The notes beneath the pieces are model-generated. The model did not search any database. It worked only from the letters and a program-made list of their open reading frames with translations, and had not been told where the DNA came from. Below, piece after piece: positions 44,702-56,165 of a stretch of DNA of 64,000 nt. Source of the DNA: Rhizomys pruinosus (taxonomy: Eukaryota > Chordata > Mammalia > Rodentia > Spalacidae); contig VZQC01001600.1 of NCBI GenBank assembly GCA_009823505.1, forward strand, positions 270,447-334,446, in the 5' to 3' direction. Position numbers and translations under genes: made by a program. Within the stretch, counting starts at the first letter, position 1. Each line of letters begins with the position of its first letter.

Positions 44702-44950
44702 TGGGGCTGGAGAGATGGCCTAGCGGTTGGGAGCGCCGACCGCTCTTGCAGAGGACCCGGGTTCGATCCCCAGCACCCACATGGCGGCCGAGAGCCGTCT
44801 GAAGCTCCGATTCCAGGAGAACTCCAGTTCCAGGGGAATCCGACACCCTCTTCTGACCTCCGCGGCATTGCATGACACAGGTGCACAAACTTGCATGCAG
44901 GCAGTACATTCATACACATACAGAAATAAATAAAATTAATAAAAAAAATA
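44702..44950 (+). mobile_element. B2 SINE, youngest-looking copy
   Basis: Full length with CpG-rich tRNA-like head 'gagatggcctagcggttgggagcgccgaccgctcttgcagaggacccgggttcgatccccagcacccacatggcggccgag'. The A box and B box of the RNA polymerase III promoter look intact. The tail is AT-rich with ATAAA repeats. Confidence 0.97.
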
Positions 44951-45540
44951 AAAAAAAATAAGTCACTGAAATAATCAAATGCACACAGACTCCTTTCTTC
45001 TTTGTTTCTTTCCAGAACACTGGTAACAGATCTGGACTTTCCACAGGAGAAACTATAACCTGTGCTCCACAGAAAAGCTTAAAGATATTAAAATACAAGG
45101 ACCTTAACGATACCTCAATCACCTTTCAAAGCATAAGAAAATCTGTAATATTCCTCATATACTTAGTGGTTCCAATCATATTTTTAATCATTCTAGTTTA
45201 TGATCATAGCACCATTTAAGCCTAGATATTTGAAGAATTCTCTACTTCTGCAAAAAAAAAAAAAAAGAAAGAAAACAAAACAAAAAGAAACCAAACAGAA
45301 AAAAAAAAAAAAACACTGCAGAAACAGCAGTGGAAGGAACAAAACTAAAGGAATCATTGTTAAGAATAATAAAGAGGATACTATATGCACAAAACAAAAT
45401 TATAATACTGTTTTAAAACTAGAAAAGTATTCAGAGAACAAAAGTCTCATCATCTAATTGGATGTTTGTAAAATCTAAATTAAATGAGGTTAAAAAAACA
45501 AATAGAATGTTTTAAATTACTGTCCTAGTTACCTTTACCC
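44951..45540. other. Plain sequence with A-rich tracts
   Basis: A-rich runs at 45252-45313; no gene recognised. Confidence 0.35.
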
Positions 45541-45589
45541 CCCACCTTGAGGCAGCCTGCTCTCATCTGAGGAGAGACTCTCAGAAGAG

Positions 45590-45935
45590 GGGTTTCCCAG
45601 ATCAGATTCCCCTGTGGGTATGTCTATGGGGCTTGTCGTGCTTGTTAATTGAGCAAGAGGGCACAGTCCACTTTGGGGGGCACCATTCCTTAGGCAGATC
45701 ATTCTGGGCATTCTCCCTGGTTTCTGCTACATGTCTCTCTTGGGAATGAGTTCCTTGATTGGAGGTAATGCTGTAGGAAACAGCAAGCAGTCCTGTCTTC
45801 AAGTTTCTGCCTTAAAATCCTGCCTTGACCTTCAATAATGTACTGTGACCTGGAAGTATAAGATAAAATAATTGTCTTTCTCCACAAGTTTCTTTAGGTC
45901 AGAGTGTTTTATCACAGGAACAAAATGAAACTAGA
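45590..45935 (-). mobile_element. Rodent hAT-like repeat (URR1-like)
   Basis: 'gtatgtctatggggcttgtcgtgcttgttaattgagc ... tgtgacctggaagtataagataaaataattgtctttctccacaagtttctttaggtcagagtgttttatcac'. Confidence 0.65.
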
Positions 45936-46029
45936 GGAAACACATAAAAAGCTAAGGAAATTAGATAGCTTGTTGTCAGGAACACTATATTCACTTACTA
46001 GCTCTAGAAGAAGGAAAAAGACTAGGAAG

Positions 46030-46225
46030 GAGCGGCTAGAGAGACTGCTCAGTGGTTAAGAGCACTGGCTGCTCTTGCAGAGGACCTGAGTTGTATTCCT
46101 ACACATGGTGGCTAACAACCATCCATAACTCCAGTTCCAGGGGATCCAACCACTCTTTTCTGACCTCCAAAGACATTCCATAACATAGTGGAATGCAGAC
46201 CATACACTCATACACTTAAAAAAAC
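46030..46225 (+). mobile_element. B2 SINE
   Basis: 'ggctagagagactgctcagtggttaagagcactggctgctcttgcagaggacctgagttgtattcctac'. Confidence 0.93.
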
Positions 46226-46261
46226 AATAAAATATTTTTAAAGAATAGGAAGGAATTATTC

Positions 46262-46410
46262 AGTTTCCCTTCTTTAGAGAGAATTGGTGCTAGCATCCAC
46301 AAATGAGGGACATCATACATCGTTTGTTTTTCTGGGACTATATTACTTCACTTACCATAATGGCTTCTAGTTCCATCCTTTTACCTGCAAAGTTCGTGAT
46401 GTTATCTTTC
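46262..46410 (-). mobile_element. LINE-1 fragment (3' portion)
   Basis: 'ctagcatccacaaatgagggacatcatac ... ataatggcttctagttccatccttttacctgcaaagttcgtgatg' is antisense ORF2 end; split by a B2. Confidence 0.88.
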
Positions 46411-46645
46411 TTTTTTTAATTTTATTTATTTTTGTATGTGTATGAATGTATTGTCTGCATGTAGGTCTGTGCACTCTTGTCATGCAATGCCGCAGAGGTC
46501 AGAAGAGGGTCTCAGATTACCCTGGAACTGGAGTTCTCCTGGAATTGGAGTTACAGATGGTTCTCAGCCGCCATGTGGGTGCTGGGAATCAAACCCAAGT
46601 CCTCTGCATGAGCAGTCGGTGCTCTTAACCACTAGGCCATCCCCA
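46411..46645 (-). mobile_element. B2 SINE inserted in L1
   Basis: Flanked by GATGTTATCTTTC (46398-46410) and GATGTCATCTTTC (46646-46658), 12/13 identical. Confidence 0.96.
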
Positions 46646-47880
46646 GATGTCATCTTTCTTTACTGCTCCATAAAATCCCATTGTGTAGAAGTATCACATT
46701 TTCATTATCCATTCCTCCATTGAGGGACACTTGGGTTGCTTCCAGCTCTTCACTATTTTGAAGAGATCTGCAATAAACTTAGATGTGCATGTATCTCTTC
46801 CATAGGATGAGTCTTATGGCTATATACCCAGGAGTGGTATGATTGGATCAAGTGGTAGGCTCATTTTCAGTTTCTTAAGCGTTCTCCACACTGCTTTCCA
46901 TAAGGGTAACATGAGTTTGCATTCCCACCACCAGTGATGAGTGTTCCACTTTCCCCACAACCTATCCAGCATTTATTATCCTTTTTTTTTCTGGATAATA
47001 GCTAGTTTTACTGGAGTAAGATGAAATCTAAAGGTGGTTTTAATTTGCATTTCCTTAATTATTAGCTATGTTGAACACTTTCTAAGGTGTTTCTCGGCCA
47101 TCTTCTTCACTTGTGAAGTCTCTGTTCAGCTCTTTACTCCATCTTTTGAGTGGGTCATTTGTTTTCTCCCTCCTTTGTTTTTTGAGTGATTTATACACTT
47201 TGGATGTTAATCCTTTATCAGATGATTCACTGATGAAGGTTTCCTCCCACTCTGTGGGTTTTCTCTTCCTTTCTTTGATTGTTTATTTTGCTGTACAGAA
47301 GCTCTTGAGTTTAATAAGTTCCCATTTGTAGATTGTTGACATTTTTTGCACAGCTGCAGTCTGATTTAGAAAGTTTTTTTTTTTATGCCTATGTCTTGTA
47401 GGTTACTACCAACGTTTTCTTCTATCATTTTCAGAGTTTCAGGTTTCTGATTGAGGTCTTTGGTCCATTTGGAGTTGCTTTTTGTACAGGTTGAGAGGGA
47501 GGAGTTTAGTTTTATTCTTCTACAAGTGGTGACCCAGTTATGCCAACACCATTTGCTGAAAATGCTGTCTTTCCTCCATTGAGTCTTTCTGGCCCCTTTG
47601 TTGAATATGAGGTGGCTGAAATTGGTTGCTCTCAGGTTTGGATCTTCAATTTTGTTCCATTGATCTATGGGTCTGTTTTTGTGTCAATACCAGGCTGTTT
47701 TTATTATCATAGCTCTGTAGTATAGCTTAAAGTGTGTTTTGGTAACCCCACCTGTATTGCTCTTTTTGCTCAGAGTTGCTTTGGCAGTCTTTTGTTTTTC
47801 CATATAAACTTTAGGATATTTTTTTCTAGGCCTGTGAAGAATCTTATGGGGATTTTATTTGGGATTGCATGAATCGGTAT
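46646..47880 (-). mobile_element. LINE-1 ORF2 fragment, minus
   Basis: Antisense ORF2 C-terminal half: 'ctcttcactattttgaagagatctgcaataaac', 'gtgttccactttccccacaacctatccagc', 'gacccagttatgccaacaccatttgctgaaaatgctg'. Broken frames. Confidence 0.92.
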
Positions 47881-48069
47881 ATTACTTTTATTTCTTTGTT
47901 TTTTAGTAAATATAATAGATGATGTTACTCATCAACTTGCTATGTAATGTAGGAAAGTAAAGTAACATTTTTTTACCTGCATACAATCCTATTATCAAAA
48001 TGTGAAACTCTAAACATGTTTTGGAATTAACCTAGAGTTTATTTTAAGATATCATAATTTTGGCATCTG
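47881..48069. other. Plain sequence
   Basis: Nothing recognised. Confidence 0.3.
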
Positions 48070-48535
48070 CAGCCTCCATATAGGCATATTTTGGAATGAT
48101 ATAAGTTGGAAGGAACAACAACAACAACAACAAAAAGACTGGGTCAAAGAACCTACTGAAACAATAAATTTATTCCCAAAACAGTAAACTTCAGCATACA
48201 AAAATTTTAAAAAGACTGAGAAAAAGATAAAAGATATGCATGACAGAATGCCTGTGCTCCAGAAGGGAGGGGGCAAAGAAAGGGAAATGGGTCTAAATTT
48301 GATTAATAAATCTATATGAAATACACAAAACTTAAAAAAAGACTGAGGGAAAGATGCAGGACAGTTATGGCAGAATGCAGGATCTGGGGTGGGGTGGGGT
48401 GGGGTGGGAGAAAGGAGAGGGGAATATGCCTGAACTGAATTGAAAAATGATGTATGAAATACACAAAACATCAACAAAAAATAAAAATAAAATACCTTGC
48501 AAAAGCTAGAAAAAAGAAATGCATGAAGCTTCAAT
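48070..48535 (+). mobile_element. LINE-1 3' UTR with two successive terminal blocks
   Basis: A first tail (gactgagaaaaagataaaagatatgcatgacagaatgcc ... gggaaatgggtctaaatttgatt ... atgaaatacacaaaactt) is followed at once by a second (gactgagggaaagatgcaggacagttatggcagaatgcagg ... cctgaactgaattgaaaaatgatgtatgaaatacacaaaacatc). Confidence 0.82.
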
Positions 48536-48631
48536 AAAAAAGAATAAGAAGGAATAATTGATCAAGTAATTCTTGAAATTTTAAAGGAATGAAAGAACCA
48601 TATTTTTCAGATTAAAAGAAACTATTCAGAG

Positions 48632-48785
48632 CTGGGCATGGTGGTGCATGCCTTTAATCCTAGCACTTGGGAGGCAGAGGCAGGTGAATCTTTGTGAGTT
48701 CAAGGCCAGCATGGTCTACAGAGTGAGTTCCAGGAGAGCTGGGTCTTTTTGGTCTTTTTGAGACAGGGTCTCAAAAAGAACAAAA
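48632..48785 (+). mobile_element. B1 SINE
   Basis: 'gctgggcatggtggtgcatgcctttaatcctagcacttgggaggcagaggcagg'; tail expands into (AAAG)n. Its right end is atypical (gggtctttttggtctttttgagacagggtctcaaaaag). Confidence 0.93.
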
Positions 48786-48789
48786 AAGA

Positions 48790-48790
<1 letters not shown>

Positions 48791-48871
<81 letters not shown>

Positions 48872-48878
48872 CAGAAAG
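48791..48878. repeat. (AAAG)n microsatellite
   Basis: About 21 AAAG units from the B1 tail. Confidence 0.96.
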
Positions 48879-49009
48879 AAAGAGAAACTATTCAGTACCC
48901 AGTATACAAAGTAAAAAATAGAACACAAAGGGGGACATAACTGTAAAATCAATTTAAATTTATATTCATTTCTTTTATTTTTGTGTATGTGTATATCTAT
49001 GTCTCTTTC

Positions 49010-49175
49010 ATTGTATCTATGTGCACTACATATGTTCAAGTGCTTGGGGAGGTGAGAAAATGGAGAAAAATACCCTAGAACTGCAGTTATAGGTGGTTAT
49101 GAACCACAAATATCGGTGTTGGGAACTGAGACCAGGTCTTTTGCAAAAGCAGCAAGGCTCTTAACAACTGAGATG
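49010..49175 (-). mobile_element. B2 SINE, diverged
   Basis: 'ctagaactgcagttataggtggttatgaaccac ... ggtgttgggaactgagaccaggtcttttgcaaaagcagc'. Confidence 0.8.
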
Positions 49176-49261
49176 CCAATTAACAGTGTTGGAGACAAAC
49201 ATGTGAAAACATTTTATCATGGGAAAATTGGTGTCATTAGTGTGATTATGATATCTGAACA

Positions 49262-49737
49262 TTCCCTGAAGATTATGTGTTGAAAGTTTATTCCCTAGCC
49301 TGTGACAGTGTTAGGAGATGAGGCTAAAAATTAAGACCAATGAGAGGAGTTAGATGACTGGGGGGTGTGCCCTTAAAGGGAAGAATGGACCTCCAGCTCT
49401 CCTCCTCCCCCTCCTCCTCCTCCTCCTTCTCATCCTCCTCCTCTTCCTCCTCTTCCTCTTCCTCATTTCTCCCCTAGTTCTCCTCTTCTCCCTGCTCTTC
49501 CCTTCTCCCTCTCTCCCACCACTCCCTCCCTGTCTTTGTTTCTCAACAGCCATGCATAGGTAGTTCCCCTTTCCACACACTCTGAGGCATAATGTAATTC
49601 CCCACCACACAGCCACAGCCAAGAGCCAACAATCACAGAGTAAGCACTCTAAAACTGTGCCAACCTGTTTCTTCCCTCCTCATAAGTTGATCTTCTCGGG
49701 TATTTTGTCACAACAGCAGAAAACTGACTCAAACATT
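49262..49737 (+). mobile_element. MaLR-type LTR
   Basis: 'cctagcctgtgacagtgttaggagatgaggc ... tctaaaactgtgccaacctgtttcttccctcctcataagttgatcttctcgggtattttgtcacaacagcagaaaactgact' follows the MaLR LTR pattern. It contains a (CCT)n tract (49396-49475). Confidence 0.7.
49396..49475. repeat. (CCT)n pyrimidine tract
   Basis: Imperfect CCT/CTT repeat; gives leucine-rich or arginine-rich nonsense frames on the two strands. Confidence 0.9.
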
Positions 49738-50439
49738 TATAGGTGAGCAATAGGAAATCAAGGTGTCTGTGAGCTTCTGACCACTAAATCAGGAATCCAG
49801 AAACCTGAATGGCACAACAGACTTAGGGCAATTTATTTCTAATATACAATTCTATAACTAGCCAAACTAGCTGTCAAGTAGGAGAATAAAGGTATCTTCG
49901 GATGTGCATATTACAAAATATTTACCTCTCATGTGCTTCCCTCAAAGTGTTTCTGCAGATATGTTAATCAAAATATAATTCCTGATGGAAAACTACAGAA
50001 AGTACTTCTATTACTAATCACATACAATAGTTATGCAATTAAGTTGTCGGTTAAAGGCTGCTTTTTATTGGAATAGAATTTTTGCTTGAAATAACAAAGG
50101 GAATACAGACTATGCTAATTCAGACTTACATATTTGAGAAATATTCTCCAAAATGAACCAAGAGAAACTGTCACTACAAGAGGAAAAATAACAGTAGGCG
50201 TCACAGATTATAAAGTTGGAACTTTCAAGCCAAGATCAAAATTCTGTAAACTTGCTACTGTTGTATAAATGTGAGACCTTTCTAATTCTTAAAGATTTTT
50301 CTGATGAATTCTGTGGTGATATGAACAAATTTTATGTTTTCATATTGAAATTTAAAATGTCAGACTGCAGAAATTCTAAACTAGTCAGGTGGTCAACCAG
50401 TATTTTCCAAATGACAATTATATAGCATCAAAACTTTAC
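49738..50439. other. Plain sequence, nothing recognised
   Basis: No gene or repeat recognised. Confidence 0.35.
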
Positions 50440-50690
50440 AGATATTATGTTAAGTGAAGTAACACAGTCCCAGAAAAACAAACGACGAATGGTATCCCTC
50501 ATCTGTGGGTGCTAGCGTCAATAACCCAGTTGTAAATATTTCTTGTGGGGAGGGATGCATATTGGAAAGAACAACAACAGAAAGACTGCATCAAGAAAAC
50601 TGACTGAAATGGTGAATCTGGAGGGGTGGGAGGGGTGGGAGAAGAACATGGGTCTATATTCAATTAATGTATAGTTAATTGATGTGAGTT
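50440..50690 (+). mobile_element. LINE-1 3' fragment
   Basis: 'gatattatgttaagtgaagtaacacagtcccagaaaaacaaacgacgaatggtatccctcatctgtgggtgctagc' is the ORF2 end leading into 3' UTR. Confidence 0.8.
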
Positions 50691-52044
50691 TAACAAGTAT
50701 CCAATTTTGCCCAAACTCTATCTACAAATTACATGGCATTTTAGGACTTAGTAAAAGCAAAAATGTCCATATTAAGCAACATTGGTTTAAAGGTTTCAAT
50801 AAAAATGGTAATAAATCTAAGTTAAGTGGAAATATAAATTGTTGTCCACATTTGTTTTACTTAAAATCTGTATAACAATAACTTTGGGATTAACATATAC
50901 AAATATTCTCTATAATTTTTGTGTTACACAGTATCATCTTGTAACATTCTCTTTTACATGTAAGATAATTTAACTTAAGGAATTAGGTTTGCTTCCCAAA
51001 TTAACAGCATACAGTCACCCAAAACAGCTTGGGTAAATTTAATGAAATTTACACCTTGATTCCTGCCTATAGGTATGTGTACTACAACTGCCTTTTTGAG
51101 ACTCATGGGTCAAAAAATAAAAACCTCAAATAAAAAAGGGGGGATATGGTTATATATTAAACATTTTTGTCAATTTTTTTACATTTAAATCCTAAAACTA
51201 ACTATGGGAAAAGATTTGTATGTTCCCATAGGTCAAAAAGTCACCAACTTAATGGCTGAGAAAGAAAAGATACAGCTTTGCACTGTGCAGGATGTACCAA
51301 GAAATACCAGCAGAGAAGTTGGCCCATCTAAGCATTAAAAGGAAAAAAAGCCTCAGACTGCTACAGACATCAAACATCTCTGTGGATCCTATTTGTAACA
51401 ACTGTTTATAATGAGTCCTAATGAACCTTACCTTCTAGGTGCCGCAAAGTTTTAATATGAGAGACTTTTAACTCCTTTTCATAGAACAAATACATGATGG
51501 TAATGAAGTCATTCTCTAACTGTAAATTAAAGCCGACTGTTATAGAGGTAATCTCTTATAAGACCAGTATAACTGCTTTCTTTAATTGACTAATAGACAT
51601 AGGAAATGTGAAAAGGATTATTCTCTATTCAGAACCAAATATAATACTAAAGTCTTTTAAGCTGTGCATTTAAGCAAAATATATTAGTACAGGAGAGCTC
51701 TGATATCAGCAAGGAGATGTTGGCCAGGGGATCCAAGCCCCCACCCCCCCCAAAAAATGTAAAGGCTTCTTTCCTGTAAACTGGGACACCCGCAAGAAGA
51801 GAGGCGGTATGGCCCTGCTGTCAAAGACCTGGTGTAAGCAGGGGAAAGATGTATTGAGACTACACTTGCAAGTGTACAGTTGGTCTCTGGAATACCAGAG
51901 AGTGTTAACAAAGGCCACTAAACCAATAAAGCAAATATAGGTCTCCTTGAGTCAAGCAAGACTCCTCTGTCAGCATCAGCTACACCTCACCTGCCTGGAA
52001 ATACTGTGCAGCAGTGGCAGCCACATGTCTGTATATCCCAAATC
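50691..52044. other. Plain AT-rich sequence, nothing recognised
   Basis: About 1.35 kb; no gene recognised. Overlapping minus-strand frames at 51684-51918 have no recognisable relative. Confidence 0.35.
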
Positions 52045-52676
52045 TAATTGGCTATTAGCTCTCTCCTTGGAGGAATAACCCACGGCTGATGTCACAAGCT
52101 TACATCCTCTAGTGGTTGGGAGATGTTATAAGCCACAGTAAGACCTTGTCATCTTTTACAGAAAAAATATAATTCATGGATTAGCATACCATCCAGACAT
52201 CTGTGTCTATACCAAAGTAACCTATCATAGTAATTAGTACTGTTTAAATACCTATATATCTAATTGCTTGTGCTTCATTAGTAGGATTGAAAGGTGATTC
52301 CTGGACAAACTGTCAACCCATGAAAGGAAACAGCCAGAACTGATCAGAGTCCAAAACGACAGCTCCAGAGAAAGTAGACTGTTTTGCTTCTCGTCCACCT
52401 GTGCTCCTTTTCTAAGCCCAGGGAAAAATCTGCGGAAGAGGGGGCGTGGTAGAATGTAAGGGCTGCGATTGTGGTGAATGGTGAAACTACAGCAATATAA
52501 ACTGGACGCTTATTTGATCAACATGATTGTACATACAAGTCTCTCCAGCTGGATGGTGGGAGCCTTGGGCTGTGTGGGTTTGGGCATAGCTGCTTGCAAA
52601 TTGGTTTTACATGAAGGATGCTTGTACTCATTACTTATTGCTAAAAAATGAAATAAAAAAAATTTTAAAAAAACTG
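52045..52676 (+). mobile_element. LINE-1 3' UTR, lacking the terminal block
   Basis: Closely parallels 17661-18270 from 'aattggctatt' to 'tgcttgtactcat', but stops in an A-rich run without the usual 'cctgaactgaattgg' end. Confidence 0.83.
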
Positions 52677-52679
52677 TGA

Positions 52680-52912
52680 ATTGGGCCTAGGGAGAGCACA
52701 TGAGGACCTGAGTCCTATCAACAGAACCCATATAAAAAACCCCAGTGTAGTGGTAAGCACTTGTTATCTCAATCTTGGGAAAGCAGAGATAGACATCTGG
52801 CTGAGCCTCACTGGTCAAGCCAGCTCCACGCCAGTGAGAGAGATCCTTTCTCAAAAAATAAGGTAAACAGTGCCTGAAGACTTACAGTCAAGATTCCCAA
52901 CTGGCCTCCACA
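52680..52912 (+). mobile_element. B3 SINE
   Basis: 'gggcctagggagagcacatgaggacctgagtcc ... cccagtgtagtggtaagcacttgttatctcaatc ... ccaactggcctccacatgc'. Confidence 0.75.
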
Positions 52913-52914
52913 TG

Positions 52915-52963
<49 letters not shown>
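52913..52963. repeat. (GT)n microsatellite
   Basis: About 24 GT units at the B3 end. Confidence 0.97.
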
Positions 52964-52966
<3 letters not shown>

Positions 52967-53135
52967 CTGACAGTGTGTATACGTGCACTCATACAAACAC
53001 ACACAAAATTATGAGTGGGGAAAAGATCCAGTAGAAGTCAATAAACTTTCTGTAGTCAAAATTAAATTGACATAGTTTTAGATTTAGTTGTAGATTATAG
53101 CAAATGTGCTTTTTAAAAAAACCACCATTTATACC

Positions 53136-53277
53136 TGGGTATGGTGGTGCATGCCTTTAATCCCATCACTTGGAGGGGGAGGTAGGCAGATATCTGTGGT
53201 TTGAAGATCAGCCTGATATACATAATGAGTTCCAGGACAGCTGGGGCTACAGGGAGACCCTGGCTCAAAAAGAAAAA
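53136..53277 (+). mobile_element. B1 SINE
   Basis: 'ctgggtatggtggtgcatgcctttaatcccatcacttgg ... ttccaggacagctggggctacagggagaccctgg'. Confidence 0.93.
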
Positions 53278-54089
53278 AAAATTAGAAGAGTTTTTTTTGT
53301 ATGTAAAAAAGAATGTAAAGTCCCTATCTTTTCCAACTACAATTCAGAGTGAGGCCAGTTTTCTTCATGCAGTATAGTGGAACCATGGAAATGTGGTAGA
53401 TTGAATGCAAAAGTAGGCATGACTCTCCTCCTGTTTTCTCCTAAGGCACACATTAAAGAAATTCTGGTTTATTTTGAAAATCAAAGACACTTTTACTTTT
53501 TAAAGTAGGTAGTTTTTCTGAAGCATTATGTTAATAGTATTAAAGTATAATGAGTCTGTTAATGCAATTATGAATAAACTTGTATATATTTAAAGTATCT
53601 GCATTAATACCCAATACCCAACATTAATAGTGATGACATGTGCAAACAAAGCACTCTCCCCTCTTCCACATTATGTTAAGAATTTTTGTTTCTCAACATC
53701 ATAAAAATATACTACCTATAAGAAACTTTGTAATCTATTTTTGTGCACTGTGGGAAAGGCATCATCTACCTGTTCTGTACCTTCTGGGATGTCCCTGCCC
53801 TTTCCGATGTTGCTATTAAGGCCTTCATAAAATCTTTCTTCTTTCTGGCCCTCTTTGATGCTCTCTTTGTGGACCATGGATTTGTAGTAGCCTGTGGTGC
53901 CCACTTTCCAGTAGCGGCTCAGAAAGGGCCTTAGGTAGCATCAGGTCCCACAGACTAGCTCGCATCCGATGCACCTTGCCGCTTCATGCTCCTACCAGTC
54001 CCCATGCTCCTCTTTATGTGTAGCTGAAAGATGGAAAATAAAACAGGATTAAAAATAAAAACGTTAAAAAATAGAGGACGAAGGGTACT
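53278..54089. other. Plain sequence with a possible processed segment
   Basis: 53735-54060 has a higher GC content and open frames on both strands, then an A-rich end with AATAAA-like motifs (54039-54066). It could be an old processed pseudogene but I do not recognise a parent and see no target-site duplication. Confidence 0.3.
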
Positions 54090-54420
54090 TCTAAAAGGAA
54101 GAGTTTAATAGAGCTTACTGTGGACTGCTCCAGGGAATTAGAGACCAACATGGCAGGGAGGCATGCTGGCAGGGGCCGGAGCAGAAAGCAGAGGTTCACA
54201 TCTTCAACCAGGCACAGGAAGCAGAGAAAGTGACTGGAGACTGGCAAAGCTTTTTGAACTCTCAAAGCCTGTCACGAGTGATGTGGCACTCCATCATGCC
54301 ACACCTGCTAAGACTTCCTAAACTCACTCCACCAACTGGGGACAAAATGTCCAAATACTTGGAGCCTATGGGGGATATTCTCATTCAAACCACCACACAC
54401 ACCTACCCCCAGCACAGTGA
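54090..54420 (+). mobile_element. Rodent medium-reiteration repeat (RMER1-like)
   Basis: 'gacatggcaggaggc'-type sequence followed by 'aactctcaaagcctgtcacgagtgatgtggcactccatcatgcc', 'ccaccaactggggacaaaatgtccaaatacttggagcctatgggggatattctcattcaaaccaccacac'. Name from memory. Confidence 0.6.
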
Positions 54421-54634
54421 AGAACAGCTTTCTAGTGAGCAGAAAGAGTAGGCAGCACTTAAATGCAATATGCACTGGAGAGAGCCAGTGGCTGAGACAC
54501 AGAGCAAGGAAGAGAGAGCCACCTTGTAGGATGCCAGTCAGCTACTGACCTAGTCAGCTGTAACTGTGAACAGCCACAGCCTTGAGTCACCTGAGAAGGG
54601 AGCCTCAATATTGCCCAGAGGAGATGGGCCTGGG

Positions 54635-54945
54635 GGAACGTCTGGAATATGATTGTCTTGATTGTTTTTGAGGTAGGAGGGTGAAGCCCACTATGGGCAA
54701 CACCACTCCTAGGAGGTGGTCCTGAGCTGTATAAGAAGCTAGCTGAGCATGAGCCAGGGAGACAGCCAGCTCAGCAGTGCCCTCCATGGTTCTGCTTCAG
54801 GCTCCTGCTTGAGTTCCTGATCTGGCTTCCCTCAGTGATGGGTGGACTGTGACCTGGTAGTGTAAGCCAAATAATTCCTTTCCTGACTTGAGTTACTTTA
54901 GGTCATGGCATGTGTCACATCAACAGAATGAAACTCAAATGGCGG
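54635..54945 (-). mobile_element. Rodent hAT-like repeat (URR1-like)
   Basis: 'gtgaagcccactatgggcaacaccactcc ... ctcagcagtgccctccatggttctgcttcaggctcctgc ... gtaagccaaataattcctttcctgacttgagttactttaggtcatgg'. Confidence 0.7.
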
Positions 54946-55129
54946 CAACTAAGAGACCCAAACTGAGACTTGCAATTAGACCAAAATGTTGACACTTTGA
55001 CTGATAATAGAATTCAGATCTATTTGGAGGCAGATAGCATAGTAGAAAACATTCACAGATAATTGGTAAGAGATGAAGGCTAAGATGCTCACGCCAACAT
55101 GGTCAAATGCTAGAATCACCAAAGAATGG

Positions 55130-55360
55130 GGCTGCAGAGATAGACTAGCGGTTAAAAGCACCGACTGCTCATGCAGATGACCCGGGTTCGATCCCCAGAA
55201 CCCACATGGCGGCTAAAAACCGTCTGTAACTCCAATCTAGGAGAACTCCAGTTCCAGGGGAATCTGACACCCTCTTCTGACCTCTGCAGCACTGCACGAC
55301 ACAGGTGCACAAACCTACATGCAGACAGTACATTCATACACATACAAAAATAAATAAAAT
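55130..55360 (+). mobile_element. B2 SINE
   Basis: 'ggggctgcagagatagactagcggttaaaagcaccgactgctcatgcagatgacccgggttcgatccccagaacccacatggcggc'; well preserved. Confidence 0.96.
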
Positions 55361-56004
55361 TTAAAAAAAGACAAAAATAATGAATCACCAAAGAAGTCTC
55401 TTATTCAAAACTCCTTATGCCCTAGAACTTGGGCAGGGGCCACACAAGAGGATTTTAACCACATTTCCTTCAGGTGGTGTTAATTATGGGATAATGAAAC
55501 CATACAAGGACTGTAAAGAAAAATACTATAGAGAAAAAGACAGACAAGATAGACAATTTTGTAGTAATGTCCACCTAACTTCTTATCATCATAAAGGTGG
55601 ATGATAAATGCAGAAATGCAATATTCATACTAAAGAAAATGAGAGTATTTCATATATGGATTCCAGAATGTTCTCTAGACAATGCTTTAAAGACCAGAGT
55701 AACTAGCCCGAAAACAATGGTAAAAAGGATGTCAAATCCATGGAGAACTAAAAAGGTGACCATCGGGGAAAAGGAGGAAGAAATAGCCAGGCTAGTGAGT
55801 GGCATGGTAGAAGGTGATGAAGAATTCTGAATTCAGTGACAGGCCATGCTCATTGGGAACTGGTGTTTACTGTTTGTGAAAGCTCTTTGTTACCTGAAGC
55901 TTTGAATTCAGTGTACTGGAAAATAACAAGGAAGTCCAATGAGACATGGAACTCTTTGTCCTGCTAAAGGGAGCTAAACCTTAGGACATGAAGATTTCGC
56001 AGGA
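55361..56004. other. Plain sequence, nothing recognised
   Basis: No gene or repeat recognised. Confidence 0.35.
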
Positions 56005-56165
56005 TGGATATGTAGTTCATTTGGTAGAGTGTTTGTCTAGTACACAAGAAGCCCTTGTTTCCATCCCCAGCACTAAATAAAACTAAGTGTGATGTTGGAT
56101 ACCTGAAATCCAAGCATTTAGGAGGGAGAGGTATGAGATTAAGGGAGACTCTGTTCTGTGTCTTT
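56005..56165 (+). mobile_element. B4 SINE (ID-B1)
   Basis: 'ggatggatatgtagttcatttggtagagtgtttgtctag ... ttccatccccagcacta ... caagcatttaggagggagagg'. Confidence 0.75.

Noticed and set aside
48052..48534. 160-codon minus-strand frame rich in Phe and Ser
   Set aside because: It is the antisense of a doubled L1 3' end; parallel frames appear at 18256-18579 and 34956-35288 for the same reason.
53716..53904. Short DIPEGTE match to the N terminus of NDUFA11
   Set aside because: Only seven residues agree and the flanking residues do not; treated as chance.
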